DNA from: Rhynchopus sp. YZ270_cl-10
Lineage: Eukaryota > Euglenozoa > Diplonemea > Diplonemida > Diplonemidae
DNA: 64,000 bases
Reading direction: 5' to 3'
Assembly (NCBI GenBank): GCA_964035575.1
Contig: OZ037865.1
Coordinates: 1,178,001-1,242,000 of the forward strand
Both the position numbers and the translations under genes were made by a program. Below, piece by piece: positions 11,429 to 22,109 of this stretch; within the stretch, counting starts at the first letter, position 1, and each line of letters starts with the position of its first letter. A model generated the notes under the pieces. That model was not told where the DNA came from. It saw only the letters and a program-made list of their open reading frames with translations, and made no database searches.

Positions 11429-11887
11429 TGAACTCTCTCTTTTGCTGTACCCCCCTGTACGGTACCATTCTTTACAATACAATCAATCTTTCAAAGAAAG
11501 TAGCTGTTGAAAAATGTAGGGGATTTACGATTAAAGTACGCGAACAAAAAAAGTACCCCCCTTTTCCCCCCACAATAACCTTCTCTACCGGCAACACGAT
11601 GGTAGACACGCGATAGCAAATCCATCATTTTTTTTCCAACTTTTTTCAGTCCATCTGTTCAGAAAGAACAGCCTTACTCGATCTCTCTCCCCTCAGCAAA
11701 ACACACCACAACCCTTCCACAGGACTATACACTACTCCCCCCAGTTTACACTCCCAGCACACAAAAGGGCCATATTCCACGCAAGAATTACCCTAGACAT
11801 CATCAACACAATACAACACAACAGAACACACTATACTATGTCTGTATAGTTGTGGTTAACATTATCAATATTTAAAAGAACCAAAAT

Positions 11888-14224
11888 ATGTTTCTCTCCG
11901 GCGATGAAATGGTTGCGACACGGAGAGAGGTGGAGGGGCTAAGAATGGCGTCTGCTGAGGCAGAACAGGATTTGGAGGTTGCGTTGGGGGAGTTGCAGGA
12001 GGTGAGACGACGGGCAACGGAGGCTGCAGTAGCGCAGGCGCAGGCGGAGCGGGACAGCAGCAGTGCGGCGAAGTCTCTGAAACAGTGCAAGGCAGAGCTT
12101 GAGGCGTTGAAGAGGCGAGAGGCGGACAACGTGCGCACCTCAGTCGACGCAGCGGCGCTCCAAGCCAAGGTTGTCGCCGCCACAACGGAGTCTGCTGCCC
12201 TCGCGCATGACCTCGCAGCTGCACGCAAGAAGGAGGCCTCGCTCCTCCGCGAGCTCTCCGCAGCTCAGCTAGAAGCTGTGCAGCATGAAGAGGCACGGCG
12301 CAGTAGTGAAGCAGAGGCGGCAGAGCTGGCGCACGCTAATGCGGCGCTAAACGCAGAGCTCGAGGTGATCGCAGCACGCAATGCAACGTTGATCAATGTG
12401 GCCAATGAAAAGGATGTGCTGGTATGTAATTTTAATGCTGCATTTTTTTGGGGGCGACTTTGTGTAACCGGCATGACAAAAAATATGTCTTGGCATACAA
12501 AGCAGTCGCTTATTAAATACGCGCAAATATAAATAAGGGACAAATAATGGTGTGGCTGGAGGGGGGGTGCGAAAAAGTGTGATAAAGTGCTATTTTGTGC
12601 TATTTTGGGGTCGGCTTATAAATGTCACTTTATTTCAATCGAAATAAAGGGACACATAAAGTACTATTAGGCCAAGAGGGGAGTAGTAGTCTTGGGGTAT
12701 CCCAAATAGGGATCTAAAAAACTGCTCTTACAAAACACACAGGAACGCATGCTGAAGACAACTGAGGCCGAGGTCGAGCGCGCGACACGCGAGAAGCTGG
12801 GTGTAATACACTCCGTCGCTGAGGCGGAGACACGCAACATCGAGCTAGCGAAGGGGCTCTCAGCGGCTGAGCTGGAGGTACACACACACACCCCTCTACC
12901 CACACCACCCCCCTACCCTGCAAAGCCACCTATTCAATACCCTTGCAATACTTTATATCAGCAACTTCCATATGTCCAAAGATGGAATGTGGATAGATCC
13001 CAATAGGATCTCCACGATATCACAAAATCTTCAGCTCCACAAAAAAAAGCGCAAACCCACAAACTCGCAAACCCAACCCAAACAACCTTAGGGGGCTTAG
13101 GGCAGCACAATAAAACACTTCGTAAACGTAAACAACCTCCTACCTCCTACCCCCTCCTACAGCGCGACGCTGCCGTCGAGCGTGCCGACCGTCTTGACGC
13201 GAAGTGGTCATGCTTCCGAGAGGAGCATCAACAAGAGATGGAGAGTCTGCGGAATAACGCGAATTGTACGTCACGCGCAGAGCAGGACCGCCTGCGGGAG
13301 CATGAAGAACACACCTTACGTGAAGCTGTACGCTGGAGCACCGAGGTGCGCGATCTGACCGAGAGCAACAACCGCGGGCAGAGCGCGCTAAGGGAGATGG
13401 AACGCAACGTGGCGGGCCTCACGGCGGAGCTCGAGAAGCTTTCTGAGTCGAACCGTATGCTGGGCGAGGCACGCTCACAAATGGCAGACGACAGCAACAA
13501 CCTCTTCCAGCAGAACCTCGACCTCCGTGCCCAGCTCAACTCCCTCCGCATGCCGCATACACCTACCTCACCTACGCTGCTCCGCCGCCTTTCTCACATC
13601 GAATCCGAAGCCGCATCACTCCGACAGCACATCGACCACACCTCCCAACGCCGTGACAGCCTCTCCACACGGTTCACACCTCATAAACCTCTACCCACAC
13701 ATCCCTATGAAGGGGTAGGGATGGGAGTACACCACACACTGCATTCAGAGCGGCGGAACGTTGTGGAAAGACCTTCTGTACGAAGGCCTGCGATGTCGCC
13801 GCCACCCCCTCCTCCTCCTCCTCCACCTCCTCCACGGAAGGAACCAGAACGAGAGGGAGGTATGCTCTTCGGGTCAAAGGGAGATGCTCTGTGTAGTGTG
13901 GCAGGGTCACGGAGTTTGCAGAGCCCGTTGCCGCGGGGTGGTGGTGTCATGCAGAGTGACGTGAGGGATGTGGTCAGTGGAGGTGGAGGTAGCCCGCTGG
14001 AGTGCTCTCCAATAAGGAAGTCAGAGGTAGGGCAGGTGGAGCAGATGGAGCAGATGGGGCATCATCACCACCACCTCTCCCCTGAACGCCCCGAGCGCCG
14101 CTTCAGCCCCTCTCATGCGCATGGGGCTACCTGCAGCCCGGATCTGCTTTCATGCTCGTCACTCTCACCCCCACGCCCCACCAGGGAAGGCGCGCTGCCT
14201 TTGTTCGATGTGATGGCGCCCTAG
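11888..14224 (+). CDS. Three-exon coiled-coil protein, unknown family
   Basis: Exons 11888-12421, 12743-12877 and 13163-14224 are joined by GT-AG introns (donors GTATGT and GTACAC; acceptors CACACAG and CTACAG), all in phase 0, giving 576 residues. From the start to about residue 360 the sequence is Ala/Glu/Arg/Leu-rich with no helix breakers and heptad-like spacing: a long coiled coil. After that come a low-complexity tail with a run of about 12 prolines (near 13800), acidic and Gly patches, a His run and Ser/Pro-rich stretches. A structural, scaffold or cytoskeletal role fits a long coiled coil plus disordered tail, but that is an inference; I recognise no named family. Intron 1 (321 bases) contains a palindrome around 12624-12656. 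The start is the first ATG in the continuous coding stretch. An upstream exon cannot be excluded. Confidence 0.75.
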
Positions 14225-14757
14225 GAGGGGAGGGGGAAAGATGTAGTTCGAAGGGGGGAGTTGTTTGTGGTTTTTGTGGGTATAGGCATTGTTGAAGTGT
14301 CTCTTCCCTGGGACCAGCGCACCCCATCGGGTGGTCTGTAGGATAAAAGCGAAGAATTTGGTTGGATTTTTTTTGTCGGAGAGTTATCCAGAGTGTCCAC
14401 AGAGATGGGATGTTCTTGATCAGTCTTTAAATATTCGTTTTGTTTGCATGAAGGTGATCAGGTGATTCTGCAAAGAGGGTTAGATATCCACCTTACCTTT
14501 ATTTATTCATTTTATTTTTATTTTATTTTTGCACTGCTTTCTCTTTTATGTACGTAGACACTATTCGTTAAACTAGATGTTCCCTGCCCTCTACAGATCT
14601 TAGATAGATAAAAATGATTCCTACCTCCCTCACCCCCTCCTCTGCCTTTTCCACTAGATTATTTCTATATTCACCCTCAAATCACCCCTTTTGCTCTCAG
14701 CTCAAAATCACATCCCCAACCCCACCCCCCTCAGGGAACCACACACATCCCCCATCT

Positions 14758-15999
14758 ATGCGGGAGCTGGGCGGGATCCCGCTATGGAGGATCCCCTATG
14801 CATGGGTCGTGCTTGCATTGGGTGTCATCCTCTTTTTTGCGGGGTTCTTTTTGGACCGATTTGGGGTTTCTGTGCTGGAGGGGTATGACGAGACGGTGAA
14901 CACAGCTTTGGCTGGGGTAGGGGCGGTCTTAGCGTTGGTGGGCGGAGGAAGTAGCACACCAACCCCACCACCTCCGACACCACAACCTACACCAGCATGG
15001 ACACCCGCAGCACATCCTTCACATACTTCGTTTCACAGTGTGGCGCCTTGCTCCACTATGCTTAGCGCGATGCCATCTGATATGCGATCCATGCAGTCGT
15101 TTCGCACATTGAATGACACGGTGCATGCACCAAGCATGCATAGTGTGTCCGCATTTCAGAGTGAAATGCACACTGCAGGGTCAGCTATGGGAGAGGATGA
15201 TGACATTGTTCATAGTCTCGCTTCAACAGCAAGGATAGAACACACCACAGCTCCCATTGAGGATCTCCCTACCACAACTACGACCCCGGTGCGTGACGTT
15301 CAGAGTGTAACACAGAGCTATCACAGTGCAGGGTCTATTCAGGATACAGAGGTGGTGGCAAGGTTGCCTCGTCACCAAAGTACTGCGACAAACAGAACTG
15401 CCCCCGGGAGAAGGAGAAGTGTGCCGCAAAGAACGCCAGGGAAGACGACACCATCAACCCCAACACCGGGTGTTGTGACACCCACACCGCGTCCTCAAAA
15501 CCGTGCGCCGTCCCCAGCAAGGGAGGTTGCGACGCAAAAACTCCAGACCCTTCTCGGGAAATTGGAGGAAGGGTCCTCCGCAAACGAGCGTCTCCTCGGC
15601 AAGGTCGCTGAACTGATGAATAAGCGATTGGGGGTGAATGGCACCCCGCAGAAGAGACGGACGCCTGCAGGAGAGGGGCGCGATGTGCAGGGTGGGGAGG
15701 AGGTGGGGGACACCTACCGTACCATATCCACGCCTGCTGGGAAGGGTGGTGGTGGTGGCGGGAATGCTGCCTTCCGTGGCATCTCCCCTCCAAGGCCGAT
15801 CGGTGGCACCTCCTTCGCTAGCGTCCTGCGCAAAGAGAGGGCTGGTGGTGGAGGGGAGGATGTAGGGGGAGCAGGGGGAGGGGGTGCGGCTGGTGTTCCC
15901 TACGAAAGGCACAGCACAGCGGCACGACCACATAGTAGCACCTACTATGGGATCATGCCTGCACAGAATGCAAGGCGGGGGATATATCCGACGGAGTGA
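14758..15999 (+). CDS. Protein with an N-terminal membrane hairpin and a low-complexity tail
   Basis: A 413-residue frame from the chosen ATG. The open frame extends 48 codons upstream to 14614, but that part is pyrimidine-rich and leader-like, so 14758 (MRELGGIPLWRIPYAW) is preferred. Residues ~15-34 (WVVLALGVILFFAGFFL) and ~47-61 (ALAGVGAVLALVGGG) are hydrophobic and could form a membrane hairpin. The rest is rich in Thr, Pro, Ser, Met and His, with a short Leu/Glu-rich, possibly helical stretch near residues 260-285 (QKLQTLLGKLEEG), and it ends in Gly-rich sequence. I do not recognise a family. No intron is needed to keep the frame. It lies downstream of the coiled-coil gene on the same strand, with a ~530-base gap that shows no other feature. 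Confidence 0.55.
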   Translation: MRELGGIPLWRIPYAWVVLALGVILFFAGFFLDRFGVSVLEGYDETVNTALAGVGAVLALVGGGSSTPTPPPPTPQPTPAWTPAAHPSHTSFHSVAPCSTMLSAMPSDMRSMQSFRTLNDTVHAPSMHSVSAFQSEMHTAGSAMGEDDDIVHSLASTARIEHTTAPIEDLPTTTTTPVRDVQSVTQSYHSAGSIQDTEVVARLPRHQSTATNRTAPGRRRSVPQRTPGKTTPSTPTPGVVTPTPRPQNRAPSPAREVATQKLQTLLGKLEEGSSANERLLGKVAELMNKRLGVNGTPQKRRTPAGEGRDVQGGEEVGDTYRTISTPAGKGGGGGGNAAFRGISPPRPIGGTSFASVLRKERAGGGGEDVGGAGGGGAAGVPYERHSTAARPHSSTYYGIMPAQNARRGIYPTE

Positions 16000-16047
16000 T
16001 TGAGCTTTTTGTCTTTGTTTGTGTGGGGGGTGGGTGGGTGGCTGGGG

Positions 16048-16115
16048 TGGCAAACACGTATTATACGTATTTTCCGTATTATACGATACGTGAGGGGGTA
16101 GACACGTATTTGCCA
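16048..16115. mobile_element. Tiny palindromic element, 68 bp
   Basis: TGGCAAACACGTATTATACG at the left is matched by GACACGTATTTGCCA at the right, with internal CGTATTATACG repeats. It may be a miniature element or a solo end; no clear target duplication. Confidence 0.5.
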
Positions 16116-16150
16116 TCACAGGGTGGGTGGGGGGGTTGCAAGTGACGCAG

Positions 16151-16985
16151 TATAATCACGCATGCGGCTAAATAGTACCTATTTTCCAGATTTTCCTTAA
16201 CCTAAATAGACAAATTTACCTGTTTTTATTACCTTGTGATTTTCCCACTTTTCACATTTTCGAGGCAGGGTATCACCCAAAAGCGCTGTTTCTTGCATTT
16301 TTGGGCCAATCCCAGCCTGTGTTGGGGTCACTTTAAAAAAATGGCCAAAATTTTCATCACTTAAATTTTTGGGAAGTGCCAAGTATCTAGTTTGCAGTAA
16401 CTTTTGGCAGTATGTTTTTGTGGGGATTTGTCCTCTGGCGGGGGTAGGGGTTGTATATCTACCGACGGGTTGTAGAGGGTTTTGCGAGCATTCACCTCAC
16501 TGTAGCGGGTTATTTCGAAAATAATGGACAAGTTCATGGTTGATACAATTTTTGGCCATTACCACCAGTGAGTTGCTTCACAGGGTAAAATGTATCTATG
16601 ATTCTGGGCCACCGCCCCCTCGAAATGCAAAAAGGTCCCAAACCCGGGCGCGCTACGTGCCGACCTTTTTGCAGCTTTGGTCAAAGTTGTATTTTTCGGC
16701 TGCAAAATGCAGGCGAAGATATTCGGACCTCTATTTTTTTGCGGAGCCGCAGGCGAAAAAAAATTAGGGTACAGTGTAAAAATGCAGCTTTTACACTACA
16801 GAGCCACTCAAATATTGAAATTCCCCTCAGAAAAAAGCAGGTATTTTTTTTCCTGCCCCCTATTTTTCCCGTATATAAAAACAGGTAAATTTATTTTACC
16901 TTCCCCCTTTATAAAAACAGGTAAATTCTTTTTTTATTCTGAAAACCTAAATAGTAAATAGCTTTTAGGCTCACGCGTGAGTATA
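16151..16985. mobile_element. Inverted-repeat element, ~835 bp, no coding capacity
   Basis: The left end reads TATAATCACGCATGCGGCTA and the right end is the complement of TATACTCACGCGTGAGCCTA. Further in, TAGACAAATTTACCTGTTTT (left) faces its complement (right, twice). Inside are a fragment similar to the 260-base repeat (around 16290-16375, reverse orientation) and a fragment similar to the interior of the hAT element at 4928-5433 (16740-16815). It is probably a composite non-autonomous DNA element; superfamily undetermined. Confidence 0.55.
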
Positions 16986-17239
16986 ATCTTTGCAATTTTG
17001 TTTTTCGAAGATCGGAACGAAAAAAAATATGTGTGTGTTTTTTAGGTGTATTTTGAAAGAAAAAAAAAGGGTGATTGAGTACGTCGAGGCTTTAGCTTAC
17101 CTCATTTCAAAAGTTTTAGCTTCGGACAGCATTTCGCTAGTTGGGAAGGTTTCTCTCTCTTCTGTTGTTGCAGCATCAAATTTCGCCATTTTTATTTGTT
17201 TCTGTGTGCATACCAATGAAGTGCTCTCTGAGGGGAAGC

Positions 17240-18160
17240 AGTGCCCTGCGTCTGCCGATGAACGGTGAGGCGTTTGCATTTTTCAACTTCTCTTGTCTTT
17301 GCAGTCTCACTCCCAAAAAGAAGGTTTTCCGTGCAAAAAGGCATTTGTACAGCTTTTATGCGCGTTTTCTTTTCAGAACTTTCTTGTTCACGTCTGAGGC
17401 ATTTTTTGCACACTGTCACCTTTGTTTCTAAGATATGTGTGCACGGGAGGCACATATCTTAGAAAATTTCATTCTTTTCTTCCTTTTTCCTTGTTCATAA
17501 CCTTTTGTTTGTATCCCCTCCTCCCCCCTGATTCCCCCTTTGTCTCCTCGCCCCTTCACTGCTTAGGCGTTCTTCAGAGAGCCTGTGTCTGTGGAGGTGG
17601 TTTTGCATTATCAAATATATCACATTATATGTAAGTGTGCGCAGAACGTTCATTTTTTTTCTTTATGTGGAGCTTCTCCATCTCCTTTAGTGGCGAAAGA
17701 AAGAAAAGAAAAGGGAAAAAAAAATCTGCGTCGCCTTTTTGAAATTCATTTAGCCTTCGGGCTGGCTTGTTGTACAGAACCCGTCCTTGGGGTGACTGTC
17801 GATAGAAGTTTATAATACTCGTTTGGATTGGTGTCCAGAAGACGTTCTGTATAAATGCTTCGGACAACATGGCGAGCAGACCTTAGTTATCCACCAAAAT
17901 GAGTGATTGGATGATTGTCGGCACAACAAGAACACCAAAAAAAAAGTGGAGAATTGCACAACTGTGGCAACACACCCGTGGCAACAACTCCAGCAATTTA
18001 TCAAAAGAAAAAAATTTAAAAAGAAAATCGTGTGTCTGTGTTACAAAGGGGGAAATTCAAAGGAAATGGTATTTTCCAGCCTATCAAGAAAGTTCGCTCT
18101 TTTCTCATAATTTTTGGCGGACAAATCTAAGATGTGTATGCACACGAGGCATATTCATTC
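17240..18160 (+). repeat. Run of five dispersed short repeats
   Basis: 17240-17295: TGCCTGCGTC family, followed by CTCTTGTCTTTGCAG. 17430-17460: hairpin ATGTGTGCACGGGAGGCACA. 17741-17815: the ATTCATTTAGCCTTCGGG family. 17945-18002: the GTGGAGATTGCACA family. 18131-18160: diverged TGTGC/GCACA hairpin. All are bounded by T or A runs. Confidence 0.55.
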
Positions 18161-18739
18161 TTTTCAACTTTTCTTTGTGTGTTTTTTTTCCCCCTCAAAA
18201 ATAGCGTTTTGTTCTAATCTCGGAAGTATTTGACCCAGCTCTATGTTGGTGTGCGGTTTAAGTTTGGCGTAACCACAATTTTTTTTTTTTTTTTTTTTTT
18301 TTGGTACTTAAATCCGACCAAACATTTCCTGAACAACGGCATTGTACATTCTTCCTCTCTCCCTTCTCCCCTTCTCTCTGTAAGTGTCTTCTTAGAATGT
18401 CGGAAATATTAGAAAAAAAAAGCTCACATTTTTTTTCTCTTATTTTAACTCCACTCCACTCCCACCCCATTGCCCTACCCCTTGCACAACCCCCTATCTT
18501 CAAACACCACATCCCTCATCCACAGAACATAACGTCCATCCCTCCTTCAGGATCATTTTACAAGCCCCCCCCCTTTCCCCTCTTTCCCCTTTTCAAGGTG
18601 ACTAAGCACAGAGTTTCCTGCTCACCCTCATAATTCCCCCAACATTTTATACCGTATTTTCTGTCTTCTGATCTCTGCGCGAAGAAGGCAGGTGGGAAAA
18701 AGGTTGTCCATTATTCTAAAAAGGATTGATTTTTTTTTT

Positions 18740-18775
18740 GGTGACTAAGCACAGAGAGGCTTAGGATCATCTTAC
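18740..18775 (+). repeat. CTAAGC-family hairpin just upstream of a gene
   Basis: GGTGACTAAGCACAGAGAGG then CTTAGGATCATCTTA. It ends about 29 bases before the ATG at 18804, so it probably lies in the 5' untranslated region or promoter of the surface-protein gene. A truncated copy lies at 18597-18630. Confidence 0.6.
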
Positions 18776-18803
18776 AACAGTTTCTTCTTTTTGCAAGCTC
18801 GCA

Positions 18804-21446
18804 ATGCATAGGCTATGCTTCTCCGTCGCCACCTCCCCCCTCCTCCTCCTCCTCCTCCTCCTCCTCTCATCCCTGGCCCAACCCAACCCCATGGACTCTC
18901 CCTACAACCCACTCTCAACCTGGCGACTCCCTATTCGATCCGACGCTACGTTGGACCCATATTCCAATGATATTTCCTCACAACTTGGCGCCCGCTGTAC
19001 CAAACGAAAGGGCGGGTGGAACTGGGATCGGGAGGTTCCACCACTTTTTCGTGCTTCACCGAATGACCCCTTTTATGAGGTTTCGCTCCCGACGGGGAAG
19101 ATTCAGTTTCGGTTTCCTCCGGAAGCTGCTGGGGGTGGTGGTAGTGATGATCCGATGATCGTTATGGATGGCGTTTCGACACAGTGGAGTGGTGGTGTTG
19201 CGACTCCCGTGGAACTTCGTATATGGAAGGTCTCGGTGAACCACGACAAACGCACCGCCTCAGGAAGCGGAGGCGGCCTCTTCATGATCAACAACGACGG
19301 CGTCGTCACCAACCCTCAAGGCACCCCAAGCGATTCAAACCCTTTTTGGGGTGCCGGGGTCGGTTCTGGTCTGAGCTATATCGGGATAGTCCGCGCTTCA
19401 GAAATTGAATCAGACGAACCAATACCACATGCCCTGAGATGGATCTACTCTAGCTGCGCTTATCGAGCCGAAAACTACCGGTGGCCCACCATCAAAACCG
19501 ACCAACCAAAGCTCTGTGGAAGCTGCGACGCACCGTGCGAAGAATACCTTGACAAAAAAAATCTTCCAATCACCTCCGGAATAGAAATGGGGATGAGACT
19601 TCGCTTGAAACGCAGTGTTGACTGCACAGCACGAACCGTGCCTTCCATGGATCCAATGTGGGATGCGGCGAGGAGAAGGTTGCTCATTAAGGTCTGCGAA
19701 GCACTGCAAAACTACGGCATGCTGCCAACAGACGGAAGCGGCGGAAGCGGCGGGAACCTTCAATTCGAAGGAAACCTCACCGCAAATTGGCCACGTCTCA
19801 TCGGGCCTCCTGACGACCAAACAAACTTCAACTACTTCTTCCGCGACATATCCTCATCAATGTCCTCCAAAGACGGTGGTGACGGAATACCACGCCTCCC
19901 CACCGACGGACTCCCATGGGATCAATTCGAAGTAATCGTTGACCCTCGAAACTCAGATCGCATATGGAACGCAGATCCATCAACACCGCGTGGGGTAGTC
20001 ACCAAGGCGCTTCCTGTGGCTGATACGTATACGAAAGGGGACCAATATGCGACAACGAATTTCAATGATGAATGCAGAGTCGCAATAAAAAACCAAAAGG
20101 TGTTAAAGTATTTGCGTGTCAGTTATGTGAAGTACGCCCTCTCTGGGATAGATGTGGACCGTTTGGAAACTGCGGCGGTTCATCTTAGCCCTATGAGTGT
20201 CACTGAGTTTGAGGGGAGCTTGGAGATGCGCAAGGTGCTGACCTCTGACTGGGAGGAGGATACGCTCACCTTTGATACGCGCCCCTTTGCGTCAGGGGAG
20301 CTGATCTGGCGCTGGACCCCGCAAGAAGGCACAACCGAGATCGCGAACGTGCTCCCCCAGCTGCGTGCACACCTCAAAGCAGGCGAGACGCACTTCTCCC
20401 TCCTCATCTACAGCACCGGGTCTGTCTACGGGGAGGTCCGCTATTCATGCCGTACAGGAGACGAGGCGACCATCCCCACGCTCGTGTGGAGTGTGCTGCC
20501 CGACGGAGTAACGGCAGTACCCGACACCCCCGCGCCAACCGCAAATGGTGGTACAGAAGCGCCCGCGACTGCGGTGCCGGTAAAGGATACAGACACACCA
20601 GATGTGAAGGACACCCCAGTGCCGGTGCAGGCGACCCTCATGCCAATGGCAGCCATGGAGACCACAGTGCCTGCAGAGGAGACGCCTAGTCCAACTGTAG
20701 ACAGAGAGACGCAAGTGCCAGAGGATACACCCATGCCAGTGAAAGATACGCCAGTGCCTGTAGAGGATACCACAGTGCCTGCAGAGGACACTCCAGTGCC
20801 GACAGCGAGAGACACCGCAATGCCAGCGGGAGACACAGCCATGCCGGGGAAGGACACTCCTATGCCAACTGCAGCGAGAGAGACGACAGCGCCGGCTGCA
20901 GTGCAGGACACTCCCGTGCCAACGACAGCAGGGGACACCACCTCACCAGTGCAGGACACTCCCATACCAACCACAGCGAGAGAGACGACAGCGCCGGCTG
21001 CAGTGCAGGACACCCCCGTGCCAACCACAGCGAAAGACACTACAGCACCAACAAACACCCCACTGCCAGTAGAGGATACACCCACGCCGGCAAAGGCTAC
21101 ACCAGCGCCTACGACAGCAAAATCGACCACAGCGCCAACCCCAGGGCCCACTATTGCAGGAGACACCACCACACCAGCCACATCTCAGGACACCCTCCCG
21201 CCCACACAAGGCAACGGCACTGTAGGGGGCGCCTCCGACCCAGAGAACGACGATGACGACTCGGGCTTCCCGTACTGGGTGCTTGCAGTTGTTGCTGGAG
21301 GCCTTGCGCTGTGTGGCGGTGTTGTGTTCGCTGTGTTCAGGAACAGGTCTGGCAGCCGTCTGCACATGGAGCAGCTGTTGGATGACCTCGACTACGAAGT
21401 TGAGCAGCAACCCCAACCCAATCGCACGGACACATACAGCCTGTGA
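18804..21446 (+). CDS. Type I surface protein: DNRLRE-like domain, Thr/Pro stalk, membrane anchor
   Basis: 880 residues. Residues 1-26 form a signal peptide with a long Leu run. The N-terminal ~400 residues are a Cys-containing extracellular region that I do not recognise. Residues ~400-575 read like a DNRLRE/CBM96-type beta-sandwich (VADTYTKGDQYATTNF..., a long alternating beta pattern and a TLVW end), a domain of adhesins and carbohydrate-associated proteins. Residues ~575-805 are a mucin-like stalk of VPxxDTP and TTA repeats with dozens of Thr and Pro, a likely O-glycosylation site. Residues ~822-845 (YWVLAVVAGGLALCGGVVFAVF) are a membrane helix followed by RNRSGSR and a ~35-residue acidic tail. 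The architecture indicates a cell-surface adhesin or receptor; the ligand is unknown. The stalk DNA is an internal repeat, so stalk length probably varies between alleles. The assignment of the DNRLRE domain is moderately sure. Confidence 0.8.
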   Translation: MHRLCFSVATSPLLLLLLLLLSSLAQPNPMDSPYNPLSTWRLPIRSDATLDPYSNDISSQLGARCTKRKGGWNWDREVPPLFRASPNDPFYEVSLPTGKIQFRFPPEAAGGGGSDDPMIVMDGVSTQWSGGVATPVELRIWKVSVNHDKRTASGSGGGLFMINNDGVVTNPQGTPSDSNPFWGAGVGSGLSYIGIVRASEIESDEPIPHALRWIYSSCAYRAENYRWPTIKTDQPKLCGSCDAPCEEYLDKKNLPITSGIEMGMRLRLKRSVDCTARTVPSMDPMWDAARRRLLIKVCEALQNYGMLPTDGSGGSGGNLQFEGNLTANWPRLIGPPDDQTNFNYFFRDISSSMSSKDGGDGIPRLPTDGLPWDQFEVIVDPRNSDRIWNADPSTPRGVVTKALPVADTYTKGDQYATTNFNDECRVAIKNQKVLKYLRVSYVKYALSGIDVDRLETAAVHLSPMSVTEFEGSLEMRKVLTSDWEEDTLTFDTRPFASGELIWRWTPQEGTTEIANVLPQLRAHLKAGETHFSLLIYSTGSVYGEVRYSCRTGDEATIPTLVWSVLPDGVTAVPDTPAPTANGGTEAPATAVPVKDTDTPDVKDTPVPVQATLMPMAAMETTVPAEETPSPTVDRETQVPEDTPMPVKDTPVPVEDTTVPAEDTPVPTARDTAMPAGDTAMPGKDTPMPTAARETTAPAAVQDTPVPTTAGDTTSPVQDTPIPTTARETTAPAAVQDTPVPTTAKDTTAPTNTPLPVEDTPTPAKATPAPTTAKSTTAPTPGPTIAGDTTTPATSQDTLPPTQGNGTVGGASDPENDDDDSGFPYWVLAVVAGGLALCGGVVFAVFRNRSGSRLHMEQLLDDLDYEVEQQPQPNRTDTYSL
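20515..21200 (+). repeat. Coding tandem repeat of the mucin-like stalk
   Basis: Degenerate units of roughly 24-36 bases encode D-T-P-V/M-P and A-R-E/D-T-T-A-P. Two stretches containing GCGAGAGAGACGACAGCGCC occur at about 20873 and 20979. Such arrays expand and contract by slippage or unequal exchange. Confidence 0.7.
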
Positions 21447-21810
21447 GGGGTCAACTCCTTGATGCTGGACACAGTCTGCTCTTTAACACTTTCAACATTT
21501 CCGCCAAATATTCTTAGATGAGTACACATGGCGCGTTCATCTTTCATGTTTTTCTCCTTTTCCATCATCGCTGCTCCGCCCTGCTTCTCTGATGTGGTTC
21601 AGTCAGTGTTCTTTTCTGTGCCTGCGTCAGAAGAGGCGTCTGCGCTTTCAACCTTCACTCTTTCCATTAATGCCTTTGCAATGCGATATACCCCACGAGG
21701 GGTCAGGTTTCTCTAAATGTGAACGAACCAACCAAAAAAACCAACTTTCCAGCGTGTAATTCTTGCAACGTCACCCACCTATTTCAACCTACCCCCCCTC
21801 TTTGCTTTTA

Positions 21811-21843
21811 GGTGACTAAGCACGAGAGGCTTAGGTTCATCTA
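21811..21843 (+). repeat. CTAAGC-family hairpin element, consensus copy
   Basis: GGTGACTAAGCACGAGAGGC then TTAGGTTCATCTA, preceded by a T-rich stretch ending in A and followed by a long T run. This copy matches the family consensus almost exactly. Confidence 0.7.
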
Positions 21844-21972
21844 AAATTTTCTCTTTTTTTTTTTTTTTGCCGTCGGATAAAGTAGCTACAGAGACCACTG
21901 TTAGGTGCTTTGGTGCCGTTGGCGTTAAGAGTTTTCTTTTCGTTACGTATCTGCATACAAGAGATGTGCATA

Positions 21973-22072
21973 CAGTTGGACAAGTAATATTGGCGACCAA
22001 AAAAGTCGCCAATTGCAAGAAATCCCCCAAAATCCGCCAAGTTATTTGGTCGCCAAGTTTCTTGTCCAACTG
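21973..22072. mobile_element. 100-bp miniature element with TA duplication
   Basis: It starts CAGTTGGACAAG and ends CTTGTCCAACTG, and TTGGCGACCAAA/TTTGGTCGCCAA continue the inverted repeat. TA lies on both sides (21971-21972, 22073-22074). CAGTT-type ends with TA duplications suggest a Tc1/mariner-like family. A diverged relative without a clear right end lies near 24112-24225. Confidence 0.75.
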
Positions 22073-22109
22073 TAATGTGTATACGTGGCCAACCCTTTTG
22101 TTTGTAGTA

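Larger units (their letters stand above)
3139..11887. other. Gene desert of T/A-rich DNA and DNA-element remnants
   Basis: No credible gene seen. The frames present are short, low in complexity or fall in repeats. It contains an inverted-repeat element (3369-3665), two hAT-type elements with 8-base target duplications (4928-5433, 7471-7961), a TA-flanked fold-back element (8171-8293), another inverted-repeat element (10775-10905), numerous dispersed hairpin copies, a G run near 4448-4479 and long T runs. A 160-codon frame at 8568-9050 was judged not to be a gene. Confidence 0.6.
16000..18803. other. Gene-free stretch with inverted-repeat elements
   Basis: No credible gene. It holds a small palindromic element (16048-16115), an ~835-base inverted-repeat element (16151-16985), dispersed hairpin-family copies at 17240-17295, 17430-17460, 17741-17815, 17945-18002, 18131-18160, 18597-18630 and 18740-18775, and T runs. 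Confidence 0.6.

Noticed and set aside
20441-21181. 246-codon minus-strand frame rich in Gly and Val
   Set aside because: It is the antisense shadow of the Thr/Pro stalk repeat of the surface protein.
21811-21843. Possibility that the CTAAGC elements are tRNA-derived, with GGTTCATCT as a B box
   Set aside because: The distance between the would-be A and B boxes is too short, the other families lack them, and no cloverleaf can be drawn.
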